Shown here one piece after another: positions 19,556-28,873 of a DNA stretch of 64,000 bases. A model generated the notes under the pieces. That model saw only the letters and a list, made by a program, of their open reading frames with translations, ran no database searches and was not told the origin of the DNA. The DNA lies in contig JADJYG010000004.1 in the NCBI GenBank assembly GCA_016719895.1, forward strand, positions 186,001-250,000, written 5' to 3'. The number at the start of each line of letters is the position of its first letter. Position 1 is the first letter of the stretch. Position numbers and translations under genes: made by a program. Origin of the DNA: Saprospirales bacterium. Its GTDB lineage: Bacteria; Bacteroidota; Bacteroidia; Chitinophagales; Saprospiraceae.

Positions 19556-20437
19556 GCCACACTTCATTCGGACCAATACAGCTTCGAGCCGGATGGATAT
19601 CATCCGGCAACAATGCGATCAGGTCGTACGCGGCGACGCTTCCACGCGAAACAGGATTGAAGCTGCTTTGCGCAACCTGGAAGTAATTAAACGGCATATG
19701 GCTGACGGCGACGGCGACAAAGCATTCGATAAAATCAGGGAGACTATGCAAGATATCATGGATCTGGAGGTCGACGAACTGAAAGCATCTTGTTCTTTTT
19801 ACATGGGCTTTCTCATGCTCACTGATAAGCCGCGATAATGCTGAAATGACCCAAAAGCCTGGAGGTAATACACTGGGCGTTACAATTGACGCGCAACCCC
19901 ATGCTTGCCCTCGCTACTTATAATAAACTCATGATCCATCATTTGAACCACAGAATTATGAGATGGTAATTAAACTGGTAGATGCCACCCATGAGGTAGC
20001 ATCCGGGCTTCCCCGGTCGAATGTAATTGCATACTATCGAAACGCTTGCAAACTACAACAAAGCCGAGGCTTTTTTTCCGCCAGAATCAGTTTCCGGAAG
20101 TCCTGTCGCCCGGCAAGGACGCGATGGATGGATTCAGGAGATTTCGATGGAGACAGAATCGGCAAAATGCAAAGGATTAGTTGGCTTTGCCATGATTGCC
20201 ACCGGCGACAAAACACGCGGACTTGAATACACGGAGAAAGCCTTCGACATTTTCAACGCTTGAAAAATGAAAAAGAAGTTGCTTTTTCTGCTTCAAGGCC
20301 GGGGAATGGTGATGCTGATGAACGGAGACAAACAGGAAGCCATCCAAAACCTCCGCGAGGCAGTGAACATTTTCAGGCGATCCGGCGATATCAATACCGT
20401 CAACAATACCCTGGCGTTTCTGTCTAATGTCGAATAA
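19552..20437 (+). pseudogene. TPR-repeat protein, heavily frameshifted
   Basis: Starts ATGGCCACACTTCATTCG right after the promoter module. Fragments from all three frames read in order as helical tetratricopeptide-like repeats: NRIEAALRNLEVIKRHMADG, LANYNKAEAFF, RQNQFPEVLSPGKDAMDGF, CKGLVGFAMIATGDKTRGLE and GDKQEAIQNLREAVNIFRRS, ending TLAFLSNVE at 20437. The last piece (from 20268) is under 60 codons. At least six indels are needed in 900 bases, the highest density in the window. The gene's end overlaps the SIR2 gene start by 11 bases, so the two would be translationally coupled. Function unknown; TPR suggests protein binding or a sensor subunit for its neighbour. Confidence 0.5.
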
Positions 20438-22286
20438 TATGGACGGATTCATAAAGGAACATCCAACCCAACTGGCATATCTGGCTGGAGCAGGGATTTC
20501 GGTTGCTCCCCCTGCCGCGCTACCCGGCGCAGCGCAATTTATTACTGCTTTGACAGAAAAAATTACCGATGATCCTACTTTGAAAGCAGCAATCACAGAC
20601 CGCCTGTTTATAGAAACGGTAGGCAAAGATTTGAGGGTGATTTCTTGCGTTTTGAAGGCGTGTTGAGTTGTATCCGGCTAACCATTGATCCGGAACTCGA
20701 ACTGCTTCGCTTGTACAGCAGTTGCACTTCGCCTAATGCATACCATTTTTTCTGGCCAGAGCAACTGGAACAGGGCGCCATACTGCTCACCACCAATTTC
20801 GACAATCTGCTTGAACGTGCATGTCATGCGCTTGGCATCCACTATACGCTCCTGGCAACCGATGAAGAACTCACGGCGTTTGGCAAAAACCCGGATGCCT
20901 TTCAACACCCTATCCTGAAGTTGCACGGGGGATATGACCTGATGAATTCAGACGGGACTATCCGGCAAGGGGCGCAACATATTAAAGCCGCGATCGAACA
21001 TGTCGGCCAATTGTATCTGTCTGGTCCGTCCAATCATTTGGCCGTCGCCATCGCCGCCGCGTTGAGCACCCGGCATTTGGTTGTTATGGGGTATTCGGGT
21101 TGCGATGATTTTGACATCATGCCCTGTTTACTGGAACAGCCAGCTCCGAATGGACTCTCCTGGCTACACCACAGCCAGCATTCGCCGCGGCAGGAAAACC
21201 AATTACCCGAAGACTGGCGGGATCGCCCGCCGTTCAGATTGTTGCAAGGAGATAAAAACCAGTCCATGCAGATCATTTCCGGGGATACGGCAGCCGTTTT
21301 CGGTATTGACATAAAAGGCAGCCAACCGGACCAACCACAATTCGATTGGTCTGCCCGGTTGGCGGATTGGGCCGATAAACACCTCGCAACAACAGCACAA
21401 CAACACCTGTTCCTGGGCTATTTATTGAGTATGCTCGAACGGTTTGAAGAAAAGCGCTGCCTTTCTGGAGCATATCCGGGAAGCGGCTTTGCCCCAACGG
21501 CAAGACGGGATCAGGCAACTCATCCTCTGTAACATCATTCCCTTCCTGAACGATAATGAACGGGCCATTTTAACCCTGTCGACCTTGACCGATTCGGAGC
21601 AGATTATTGATGGTATTTCTATAAAAGGCATTGCCTATTACAACCTGGCCAGAGTGAATACGAATATGAACCAATTCAAACTGGCGGAAATGTATCTCCA
21701 CGCCGCCTTTAAAATTTTTGAAAAGGCGGAAGATCCGGTTAGGATGGCCGATGCGATGCATGAGCTCGGCCGGGTTGTTGCCGAGTCCGGGGAAATCGAA
21801 AAAAGTTTGAAATATTATGAATCAGCCAACCGGATTTCCGAAGCCATTGGCCACCTCACCGGTACAGCGATGGGTTATACAGCCATAGCCAGCGCTCTCT
21901 GCCAGCAGGGCAACCTGGACGAGGCCGAAGCATATGCACACAAAGCCATTAAAATCCTCCGGCTCAACGGCAATCAAACCGGATTGGGCATTGCTTACCA
22001 CGGGCTCGGCTACATTTTATCCTTGCGCGAAAATTTTGCAGAAGCCGCCCGCGCATTTGAAACGGCGGTATCCTATGAACGGAGTGCCAGCGCCAAACTC
22101 GACCTGGGACATTCCCTTCACAGTCTGGGTAATATGTACCTGAACATGATGCAATTGGATAAAGCGCAGGCTTGTCTGGAGGAATCCTTGCAGATCAAAA
22201 GAATCATACACGATCAGAAAGGGATAGAGAACTCGACCAAGTTGCTGCAAACCGTTCTGACGCTAAAAGGTGAAGGGCGTTTTTAA
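20427..22286 (+). CDS. SIR2-like NADase domain fused to TPR repeats, two frameshifts
   Basis: About 619 aa once two indels are corrected (a missing G in GGG 20635-20637 giving LRGDFLRFEG; an extra T near 21458 giving EKRAFLEHIRE). Residues 1-300 are a SIR2-like Rossmann domain: NAD-binding GAGIS (21-25), TTNFDNLLE with Asn124, KLHGG with His167, and VVMGYSGCDDFDI. The Asn/His pair matches the catalytic residues of SIR2-family NAD-cleaving enzymes. Residues 330-610 are five or six TPR repeats (IAYYNLARVNTNMNQFKLAE, MHELGRVVAESGEIEKSLKY, TAIASALCQQGNLDEAEAY, LGYILSLRENFAEAARAFE, LGNMYLNMMQLDKAQACLE). SIR2 domains with helical-repeat partners commonly act as NAD-depleting effectors in bacterial conflict systems. 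It follows a TPR gene with an 11-base overlap and faces the serine-protease-like operon. Confidence 0.75.
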
Positions 22287-22426
22287 TGGTATTATGCCGT
22301 CGCCTTTGCGACGTAGAAAAGAGGATGGCAAAAACAAACCAAGCCGCCGCAACGTCCCCGTCGCGACGGCTTCTTCTTGCCGGTTTTCTCTCTGTCCGGC
22401 GGCAATCCTCACACCACAAACCGGCT

Positions 22427-23656
22427 TTAATCTGGCTTCCTGTCCTTTCCGCCAAGATTGGGAAGGAGTAGTTTGGATATGATCGTGACCCGCCGGTCCT
22501 GGCAGTCTTTCTCCTGGCACCGGCCGTTGTAATTGCCAGGCAATTCCCATCCGTACCCTTCACCCTCAAGGCGAAGCGAAACATGAAGCGATGGCCAATC
22601 AATTTTTTGAAAATAAGCCTGGCAGAAGGTTTCCACTGTAGCGGTGCGCTTATCCGAAAGCCGCAGGTTGAGGCAAGGTTGCTTTTCCGGACCTGCCGGG
22701 CAACTATCCCGTTCAAATTGTTCCAGTTCGGCTTTCAGATTACCGAAGATTTCCTGTTCATCGGCATATCCGCTCAACCGTATACTCAAGGTATAGGGGA
22801 TGCTTACCGGGTAATTGGCCAAAAGCTCGCGTTTGGTCGCTTCCAGAATTGCCTGCAATTGTTCCCATCCAAAGGACTCTTCCCGGGTGTATTTTCCAGT
22901 GTAAAAGTATATATGACTGTTTTGGGGCTGATTTTCCGGATTTTTCAGCTGATCCAGGGAGGTGTTCGCCCAATCTATGATATTGATATACTCCGGGACA
23001 CATTCACGAAGCGATTCGAAACTGAGATGAAGGGTTTTGGCTTGAAAACGGCCCATACTGTCGAGCAATTGCTGCAATTCCGGTTGAGCCATAAAAGCCG
23101 CGTGTGCAGGAAACTGTGCGATGACGTTTTCCAACTCTTGCCGGAGTTGTTCGGCAGCCTGTCCTATTGCCGGCCCCATATCGGTCAGGAGCGGCGGAAC
23201 CATACCCGATGGATATTCGATGCTGCTAACCAGCAGGGTGTCGGTGATTATACGGTGAATAATCCCATCTACGAGTTTTTGGCCAAATGCCGGTGAGTAA
23301 AGTACAACCTTTTCAACTCGCACCTCTTCAATAGCCGGGTGCATCGTTACCTTCGGATTTATAGCATTCCCGAATTTCAAACGGTCCCGGCTACTCACCC
23401 GGGATAGCAGCAAGGTGCGGTCTTTGATATTGAATTTGCCGTTAGCAGGCAGCCTGTAAGTCAGTTCCTTAAGGGTAAGATGGAAATATCGCCCGGAATC
23501 CGATGCCATCAAAGCGCCGGTTTCGGCAGAGGGCGCGCGAAATTCAGCGATTTCAACGTGTTCAATGGCCATCCAGGATTTGAAGGCCTTCTTACTCTGG
23601 GAGCAGGATGCCAGTAAAAGGCAACATAGGATAAATGGAATAGTAATGATGCGCAT
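22427..23656 (-). CDS. Lipoprotein with OmpA-like C-terminal pattern
   Basis: 409 aa from ATG 23656, two bases after the stop of the upstream gene; a TTG lies two codons earlier. The signal IPFILCCLLLASCSQ has a lipobox at ASC. The first 230 residues are of unknown fold with alternating strands. The last 150 residues look like a divergent OmpA peptidoglycan-binding domain: SIRLSGYADEQE in place of the usual INGHADxxG, then NLRLSDKRTATVETFCQ, then CQDRRVTIISKLLL. It may link the outer membrane to peptidoglycan. It is the last gene of a three-gene minus-strand operon. The OmpA assignment is tentative. Confidence 0.7.
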   Translation of the reverse strand: MRIITIPFILCCLLLASCSQSKKAFKSWMAIEHVEIAEFRAPSAETGALMASDSGRYFHLTLKELTYRLPANGKFNIKDRTLLLSRVSSRDRLKFGNAINPKVTMHPAIEEVRVEKVVLYSPAFGQKLVDGIIHRIITDTLLVSSIEYPSGMVPPLLTDMGPAIGQAAEQLRQELENVIAQFPAHAAFMAQPELQQLLDSMGRFQAKTLHLSFESLRECVPEYINIIDWANTSLDQLKNPENQPQNSHIYFYTGKYTREESFGWEQLQAILEATKRELLANYPVSIPYTLSIRLSGYADEQEIFGNLKAELEQFERDSCPAGPEKQPCLNLRLSDKRTATVETFCQAYFQKIDWPSLHVSLRLEGEGYGWELPGNYNGRCQEKDCQDRRVTIISKLLLPNLGGKDRKPD

Positions 23657-23658
23657 AG

Positions 23659-24819
23659 TCAATCGTTTTTGAGTGTATTAATACGGTCTTGAACATTCCC
23701 AATAGATATAGCGATTTCGATTTGTAATTCTTCGGGCCATTCCTTCAGGTGGGGATCATTCAGCAGTTTCAGGATTTCATTCAAATTGTCCAGTATCTCC
23801 TGATGCAGCGTGCTGCAATCCAGGCCCGGATAATTCTTGCACAGTTGTTTACTGCGGGCATAAATAACACGCAGCGCTTCCACCCGCTTGTCCGCCCAGT
23901 CTGGCAACTCCAGCGGCGTTATTTTGCTGTGTTCGATGTCGTACCTGAAGTGTTCAATTTGCCGGTCCAAATCTTCCTTTTGCGTCTGTGCGGCCCAGCC
24001 CAGGGCAATGGCAGGATCGGTATTTAACCAGTACACCAACTGGCGATAAGGCGACTGGGAATTGCCAAATAATTTCAGGCAGGTCTCCATGACCGGGCTG
24101 GATACATCGCTTTTATCCAGTTGCTCGATGGCAGCCGATTTTTTCAAAATTTCCCTGGACTGTAACAACACGTCTTCGTCAACCACATTTTTAAAATACG
24201 GCGTCTTCATAAACCGGCTGAATGCGCCCTGAAAATCGTCCATCATATCGAGCAGGTGCATATCCGGTGGCGTGCGCTTCAGCCGGATATAGACAGGCGC
24301 TCCATCGCACGGCACCATGATGTTCTGAGAGCCGGGGATAAACCCCCGGGTATAATACCATATCACGATACCATGGCTGCACCCGTCCGTCATGTCAAAC
24401 GGCACTTCACCATTACCATAATTGTCGGTACGGAAATTAACCCTGACTCCCCGAATCAGGAAGGTGTCGACCTGCACCGGCCGCCCCCTTTCATCGATAA
24501 AAATCAGGTAAAGGGCCTGCTCGCGCCCCAGGACAATAATTTCGGTGACGACTCCGGCCCCGTTGGTCTGGCAGCCCTTGGACAAGGTGAGAAAACCATT
24601 TGCCGAGATCTCCAGGTTAACGTTGATGGTTTTTTCGGGCAGGTTTCCGGAAAACCTGCCATTTTGATCGGTGAAAAAAACCTGCCCGTAAGTGGTTTCA
24701 ATCACTTTGGCGCCGACGATGGGTTTTTGGTTACGGCTCCGAATAAACCCGGAAATCGGATACTGGGCTGAGCCCGGTATGCAATGGAGCAGCAGAAGGA
24801 GGTAAATAAATCTTTTCAT
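23659..24819 (-). CDS. Secreted protein with carboxypeptidase-regulatory-like domain
   Basis: 386 aa from ATG 24819 (MKRFIYLLLLLHCIPGSAQ); an in-frame ATG also exists eight codons earlier. Residues 20-105 form a CarboxypepD_reg-like beta-sandwich (ISGFIRSRNQKPIVGAKVIE, FFTDQNGRFSGNLPEK). A second beta domain follows to about 185. The C-terminal 190 residues are alpha-helical and charged (ILKKSAAIEQLDKSDVSSP, LHQEILDNLNEILKLLNDP). I know no function for this architecture. It is preceded by a 186-aa gene with the same domain type and followed by the OmpA-like lipoprotein, so the operon probably builds an envelope complex. Confidence 0.7.
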   Translation of the reverse strand: MKRFIYLLLLLHCIPGSAQYPISGFIRSRNQKPIVGAKVIETTYGQVFFTDQNGRFSGNLPEKTINVNLEISANGFLTLSKGCQTNGAGVVTEIIVLGREQALYLIFIDERGRPVQVDTFLIRGVRVNFRTDNYGNGEVPFDMTDGCSHGIVIWYYTRGFIPGSQNIMVPCDGAPVYIRLKRTPPDMHLLDMMDDFQGAFSRFMKTPYFKNVVDEDVLLQSREILKKSAAIEQLDKSDVSSPVMETCLKLFGNSQSPYRQLVYWLNTDPAIALGWAAQTQKEDLDRQIEHFRYDIEHSKITPLELPDWADKRVEALRVIYARSKQLCKNYPGLDCSTLHQEILDNLNEILKLLNDPHLKEWPEELQIEIAISIGNVQDRINTLKND

Positions 24820-24904
24820 AATCAGAGCAGTGTTTATTTGCATGAAGGATTAGAGGCACGCGAAATGGAACTTACGCCAGGCCAGCAGCGGATATGACTC
24901 AACC

Positions 24905-25465
24905 TCAGGGCAACCTGAGCCTCAAATTATTGGCATCCATGGCGAGCTGAAAATATTGGGCCTGCCGGTTTTGGGCCCGGATCACGATCAGGACCGGCGT
25001 TGCCATGGAGAGCCCCGTCTTGAACTGCAACCTGAAATTGCCGTAGGCATCCGTAATTACCCTGGCGCCGAATCCATCTATTTCCACCGCAGCCTGCGCA
25101 ACGGGTTGGCCGGCGGCATCCACCACCGTCCCGCTGAAGCTTACGTCACGCCCCCCCCGCACGATTTCCGGAGCAGTCCGACGCGCAGGCTTTTTTACCG
25201 CCGGCGTGGAAACCGGGGCAGGCTCAGAGCGCGCTTCTGCTTTGGGCTCAGATTTGCCCAACTCCTGCCGCAAAGCCGCAAACAAAATAGTGGCAGCACA
25301 AAGCATGAAAAAATAGGTGGTGGACCGGATCAAAGCCGTTTGGCGCGTTCGCGACTGCCCCGGTGCAGAACCCGCCGTGAGCAGCATGACGATCAGCCCA
25401 AGTATCAGAATAACGGCGGCAAGCGGAGTCAGTTGGTCGAGGTTTATATGTATCGGTAAGTTCAT
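24905..25465 (-). CDS. Two-helix membrane protein with carboxypeptidase-regulatory-like domain
   Basis: 186 aa from ATG 25465 (MNLPIHINLDQLTPLAAVIL). Two transmembrane helices (TPLAAVILILGLIVMLLTAG and STTYFFMLCAATILFAAL) are followed by a Pro/Ala-rich linker and a C-terminal CarboxypepD_reg-like domain (FSGTVVDAAGQPVAQAAVEI, ITDAYGNFRLQFK). The domain would lie on the side opposite to the helix-hairpin loop. First gene of the minus-strand operon running to 22427. The frame extends upstream to 25543 but the ATG at 25465 fits the hydrophobic N-terminus better. Confidence 0.7.
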   Translation of the reverse strand: MNLPIHINLDQLTPLAAVILILGLIVMLLTAGSAPGQSRTRQTALIRSTTYFFMLCAATILFAALRQELGKSEPKAEARSEPAPVSTPAVKKPARRTAPEIVRGGRDVSFSGTVVDAAGQPVAQAAVEIDGFGARVITDAYGNFRLQFKTGLSMATPVLIVIRAQNRQAQYFQLAMDANNLRLRLP

Positions 25466-25635
25466 AACAAATGATTGGAATGGAACAATTTTTATTTCAT
25501 GTTCAAATATATCGTGAAAATTTTCTAAAGCCCAAAGGCTCAATCATCTATTTATTATTTCAAAAAACTTATGAAACAAAACAATTACCTAATAAAGTTC
25601 TATAACTTCGCCTCATGAAGTTTTAATAAATACTC

Positions 25636-28275
25636 ATGAAGAATCAGGAAAAACGCGACCTGGTAGCTAAGTATCAACCCATTTTAAAACGCTATCTGGA
25701 CGCCCTTATGAATAAAGAAAATGGGCTTACTATCGAGATAATTGCCAGAGCTATCGGCGTCGAAAATCCAAACGACCTGTCCCGGGCGAAAATGGACCCA
25801 AAGGCATATACCAATTGGAATATCCGGCATGTCACCATGCAACAAATGGTTGAGCGCCTGGAGCAAGTTTTCCAAATAACTGAAACAGAGAATAATAGAA
25901 TAAACATCCCGATTGAACGCATCAAAAATCCGCCGGCATGGCGTGGTGAAGCCCAGATACCATCTCCAAATACGCATCACACCGGCGCAGCCTGGTACGC
26001 AGGCCTCTCCTTCAAGCTGGACAAGGAAATCGTTTACCAGGGTATATTTGAATTCAACAAAGAGTGGACAACCGTACGGGTGGAATACTTCCGCCACGGC
26101 GAATCGGAACCGCAGGTACAATGGGGAACCGTCCATCCCCGTGACCTTTATTTGTTGATAAACATTGCCGATTCTTCAGAAGGATATACCAAATCGCATA
26201 TCATCCTAAAAAAAGCGGAACAATCCTGGAAGAATTCCGATTTTTTCCACGGTGTGTACGCCGCGCCCAGCTTCAACAGCCATCCGGCCGCAGGTGAAAT
26301 CATCCTCCAACGCGTTGCAAGCCTTGAAGAAGCCCGGAAATTGATCCACACACCGGCGCCCGATTGGGCGGCTTTTCACCTGCATGGCAAATACCTGATT
26401 GCCAATACCCCAAATGTGGTCATGAAGGCGTCCGATTTCCCATTTCACCATGTGGTAAAGGACATCCATTCTATAACTGGCAGGTGGCAGGGGTATATGC
26501 AAAATACGCAGGACAACACCTTGCAGGAGTGCCTCCTTCAGATTAGTTCCAACGGCCAGGTGCGGCTGAAATCGTCGTTATACACGGGCAGCATAGAGGG
26601 CAAATTACTCCCCCTGACCAGTTCATCCTCCTATTACATCAACCTCGATGCCGAGCGGCATTCCGGCGTTTGCGGCCTTTTTCTGGGGATCAACCTTTTC
26701 AACGAGGACGTGCTGTCTGGCGTCGTTGCCACACTCCTGGAAGAGGATTCGCCGGTTAATTTCAAGATTATCCTTTGGCCAGTTGGCAATGAGGTGGACT
26801 GGGACGACCTCCAGTGTGCCAATATTGACGACCCGGTCGACATCGTTAACGAAAGCCAGCGGTATGAGGTCCTCCGGGAATTCTACAATCTCGATACCGG
26901 GATCATTTCAGAGCTCGAAGGCCACTATGAAATAATACTGTTATCGCATGAAATTGTCGTCAACCAAAGCCACCTTCAGCGGTTGGCTATGACCATCCGA
27001 AACGATGGCACCGCCATTCTGACCGGGAGCCATAAAAAACCATACAACGGCCAGATAACTCATACCAGCGACATCATCGTTTGTAAATTCTCCCCGGAAA
27101 GCGAAGAAGAGATGTACTTCGAGTTTATTTTCGTTCCCACAAATACCGACAACGCTGCCACCTATTCCGGAATCTATGCCGGCGGGGCGCCAAAGGCAAA
27201 TATGCCCATAGCGGGGCGGTTAAAACTCATCCGGGTGGACGAACCCGTTTCGGTCGAAAACTACCCGCTAGGTAGTCAAAAACTCCTCGATTTCTTTTTC
27301 GAGCACCCCCAGCACCTGGATTTTTTCCTCGGCTATCACGATAAAATGGTCCTGACCTACAAGGATTTCAGAGATGCCGGCATCCTTCCCCGCAGTCCGA
27401 GCAAACCTGACGAAATCAACCGGGTAGCCGGGATGTATTACAGTATCAAACCGCACCGCGCAGACGACAAACCGGCGTTTTTTGTCAATCCTGTGCGAAT
27501 CTATGAAGACGGGCGGGTTGATTTGCTCAGCACGCGAAAGCCAAAGGCTTATTATCACGGCCTCGCCGAATTGATCAACAGCTCCATGTTTTGTATTACC
27601 CTTTACCGGCGGGCAACCACGCCACAAAGAGCCATATCTTTATTTAACATTGGCGATCAGGGCGGAGAGAGCATACAGTTGATTGCCGGCGTGCACCAGG
27701 CGTACCGGCTGAACCAAGCCCCCCGAACTTCCCGTGAAGTGCTCATCCGGCTAAATCCGGAAAATTGCAGAAAATTGAACCTCGATTACGACCATCTCAA
27801 CTATGCTGACCTCGACGCTTTTATCGTGCAGTTGCCAATCGACGGACATCAGGATGAACGGTATGCCTTATTCAACCAATTCGACGGAATCATGAGTTTT
27901 CTGACCGGCGACGAACACAATGCCATCCGTTTATCAGCAGATATCCCGCCGCGCTTTTTCCGGGAGGTCGATTATGCTGATTTATTTTTCAGTGCCGCTT
28001 GCCAAAAGGCCGCTAGATTAAACTTTAACCAGTCCATCGATTACCTGGAGCGCGCCCAGCACCATGGGTTTTCTAACCGGACACTGTTGCAACAAGAACT
28101 CGAGTCCGGCGCCCTGCAACAACTCGGCGCGATGAGTCGGAACAACACCCTGTTTGACAAATCATTCGCCGGATTGTCCACCAAAGCCCGGAATGCGCTG
28201 CTCCAAAAATTGAAACGGATAACCAATCCTGAGAATTACCTCACGGAAGACGCCTCAGGACCAGACAGACTCTGA
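25636..28275 (+). CDS. HTH-like protein with four internal beta-rich repeats, unknown function
   Basis: 879 aa, intact. Residues 1-85 are helical and look like a helix-turn-helix (KRYLDALMNKENG, IIARAIGVENPNDLSRAK, TMQQMVERLEQVFQI). The rest contains four related modules of about 110-125 residues. Each has beta strands ending in a conserved signature: FFHGVYAAPSFNSHPAAGEI, CGLFLGINLFNEDVLSG, YSGIYAGGAPKANMPIAGRL, and IAGVHQAYRLNQAPRT. The last 130 residues are helical. No signal peptide or transmembrane segment, so it should be cytoplasmic. I do not recognise the family; a ligand-binding regulator is one possibility. An upstream mini-ORF ATG AAG TTT TAA (25615-25626) and a repeated CTCATGAAG (25613 and 25634) sit at the start. 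Confidence 0.7.
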   Translation: MKNQEKRDLVAKYQPILKRYLDALMNKENGLTIEIIARAIGVENPNDLSRAKMDPKAYTNWNIRHVTMQQMVERLEQVFQITETENNRINIPIERIKNPPAWRGEAQIPSPNTHHTGAAWYAGLSFKLDKEIVYQGIFEFNKEWTTVRVEYFRHGESEPQVQWGTVHPRDLYLLINIADSSEGYTKSHIILKKAEQSWKNSDFFHGVYAAPSFNSHPAAGEIILQRVASLEEARKLIHTPAPDWAAFHLHGKYLIANTPNVVMKASDFPFHHVVKDIHSITGRWQGYMQNTQDNTLQECLLQISSNGQVRLKSSLYTGSIEGKLLPLTSSSSYYINLDAERHSGVCGLFLGINLFNEDVLSGVVATLLEEDSPVNFKIILWPVGNEVDWDDLQCANIDDPVDIVNESQRYEVLREFYNLDTGIISELEGHYEIILLSHEIVVNQSHLQRLAMTIRNDGTAILTGSHKKPYNGQITHTSDIIVCKFSPESEEEMYFEFIFVPTNTDNAATYSGIYAGGAPKANMPIAGRLKLIRVDEPVSVENYPLGSQKLLDFFFEHPQHLDFFLGYHDKMVLTYKDFRDAGILPRSPSKPDEINRVAGMYYSIKPHRADDKPAFFVNPVRIYEDGRVDLLSTRKPKAYYHGLAELINSSMFCITLYRRATTPQRAISLFNIGDQGGESIQLIAGVHQAYRLNQAPRTSREVLIRLNPENCRKLNLDYDHLNYADLDAFIVQLPIDGHQDERYALFNQFDGIMSFLTGDEHNAIRLSADIPPRFFREVDYADLFFSAACQKAARLNFNQSIDYLERAQHHGFSNRTLLQQELESGALQQLGAMSRNNTLFDKSFAGLSTKARNALLQKLKRITNPENYLTEDASGPDRL

Positions 28276-28873
28276 ACACGCCTATATTTCCAATCTTAAT
28301 CTGCTCTTTACCCACTCCTATCTTCTGACCACCGTTATTTTCCATACCAATATCCCAAACGGTGGCATCAACTCCTAACATTGGTGGCGCCGGTAGCGTT
28401 GCCCGACCCAATAAAAAATAGTGGTGGCAAGTCGCTCCTTCCACGAAGAATAAAAAGCCGAAATTCGGCGACAGGGTAAACCGCAGTTCGCCTCCACCGC
28501 CTTCCGGGGCGCCTGCCGTAAAAACGTATCGCCACCAGGCGCCTGGCTCGAAGCAAAACCCAGAACAGCCTGCCATCTTTTTTCTTTTCTGAGCGCACGC
28601 ACTTCCCCTGGACCAGCGGTTTTAAAAACAAAGCGGGGACTGGCTGCAGAATGGCGTGGGATTTCAACGGATAGAAACCCTCCTGGCGCCACTTGTTTAA
28701 AGTCTTTCTAAATTGTAAAAATAATAAAGAGTCCCTTGTCTTAATTGAAATATTTTACTTCACATTTGGTCTTTGAAACTATTGCCGGCGCTGGTTTTAG
28801 ATGGTATCCGGCAATAGTGAGGAATGTTATTTCCGAAGCATGGCAACCTGCTTCTCACAGAAAAATTCCGGTT
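28276..28873. other. Intergenic region with degraded ORFs on the minus strand
   Basis: About 600 bases without a confident gene. Three overlapping minus-strand frames (28241-28692) give protein-like pieces such as ELRFTLSPNFGFLFFVEG and PPMLGVDATVWDIGMENNGG, which could be a decayed outer-membrane protein, but no single frame is convincing and one piece overlaps the end of the 879-aa gene. The last 130 bases before 28874 are AT-rich and are the likely promoter region of the nar cluster; no exact TAnnTTTG box was found. Confidence 0.35.

Noticed and set aside
28241..28692. Three overlapping minus-strand frames between the 879-aa gene and the cytochrome
   Set aside because: They give only scattered protein-like pieces, and one overlaps the end of the upstream gene; left as a possible remnant.
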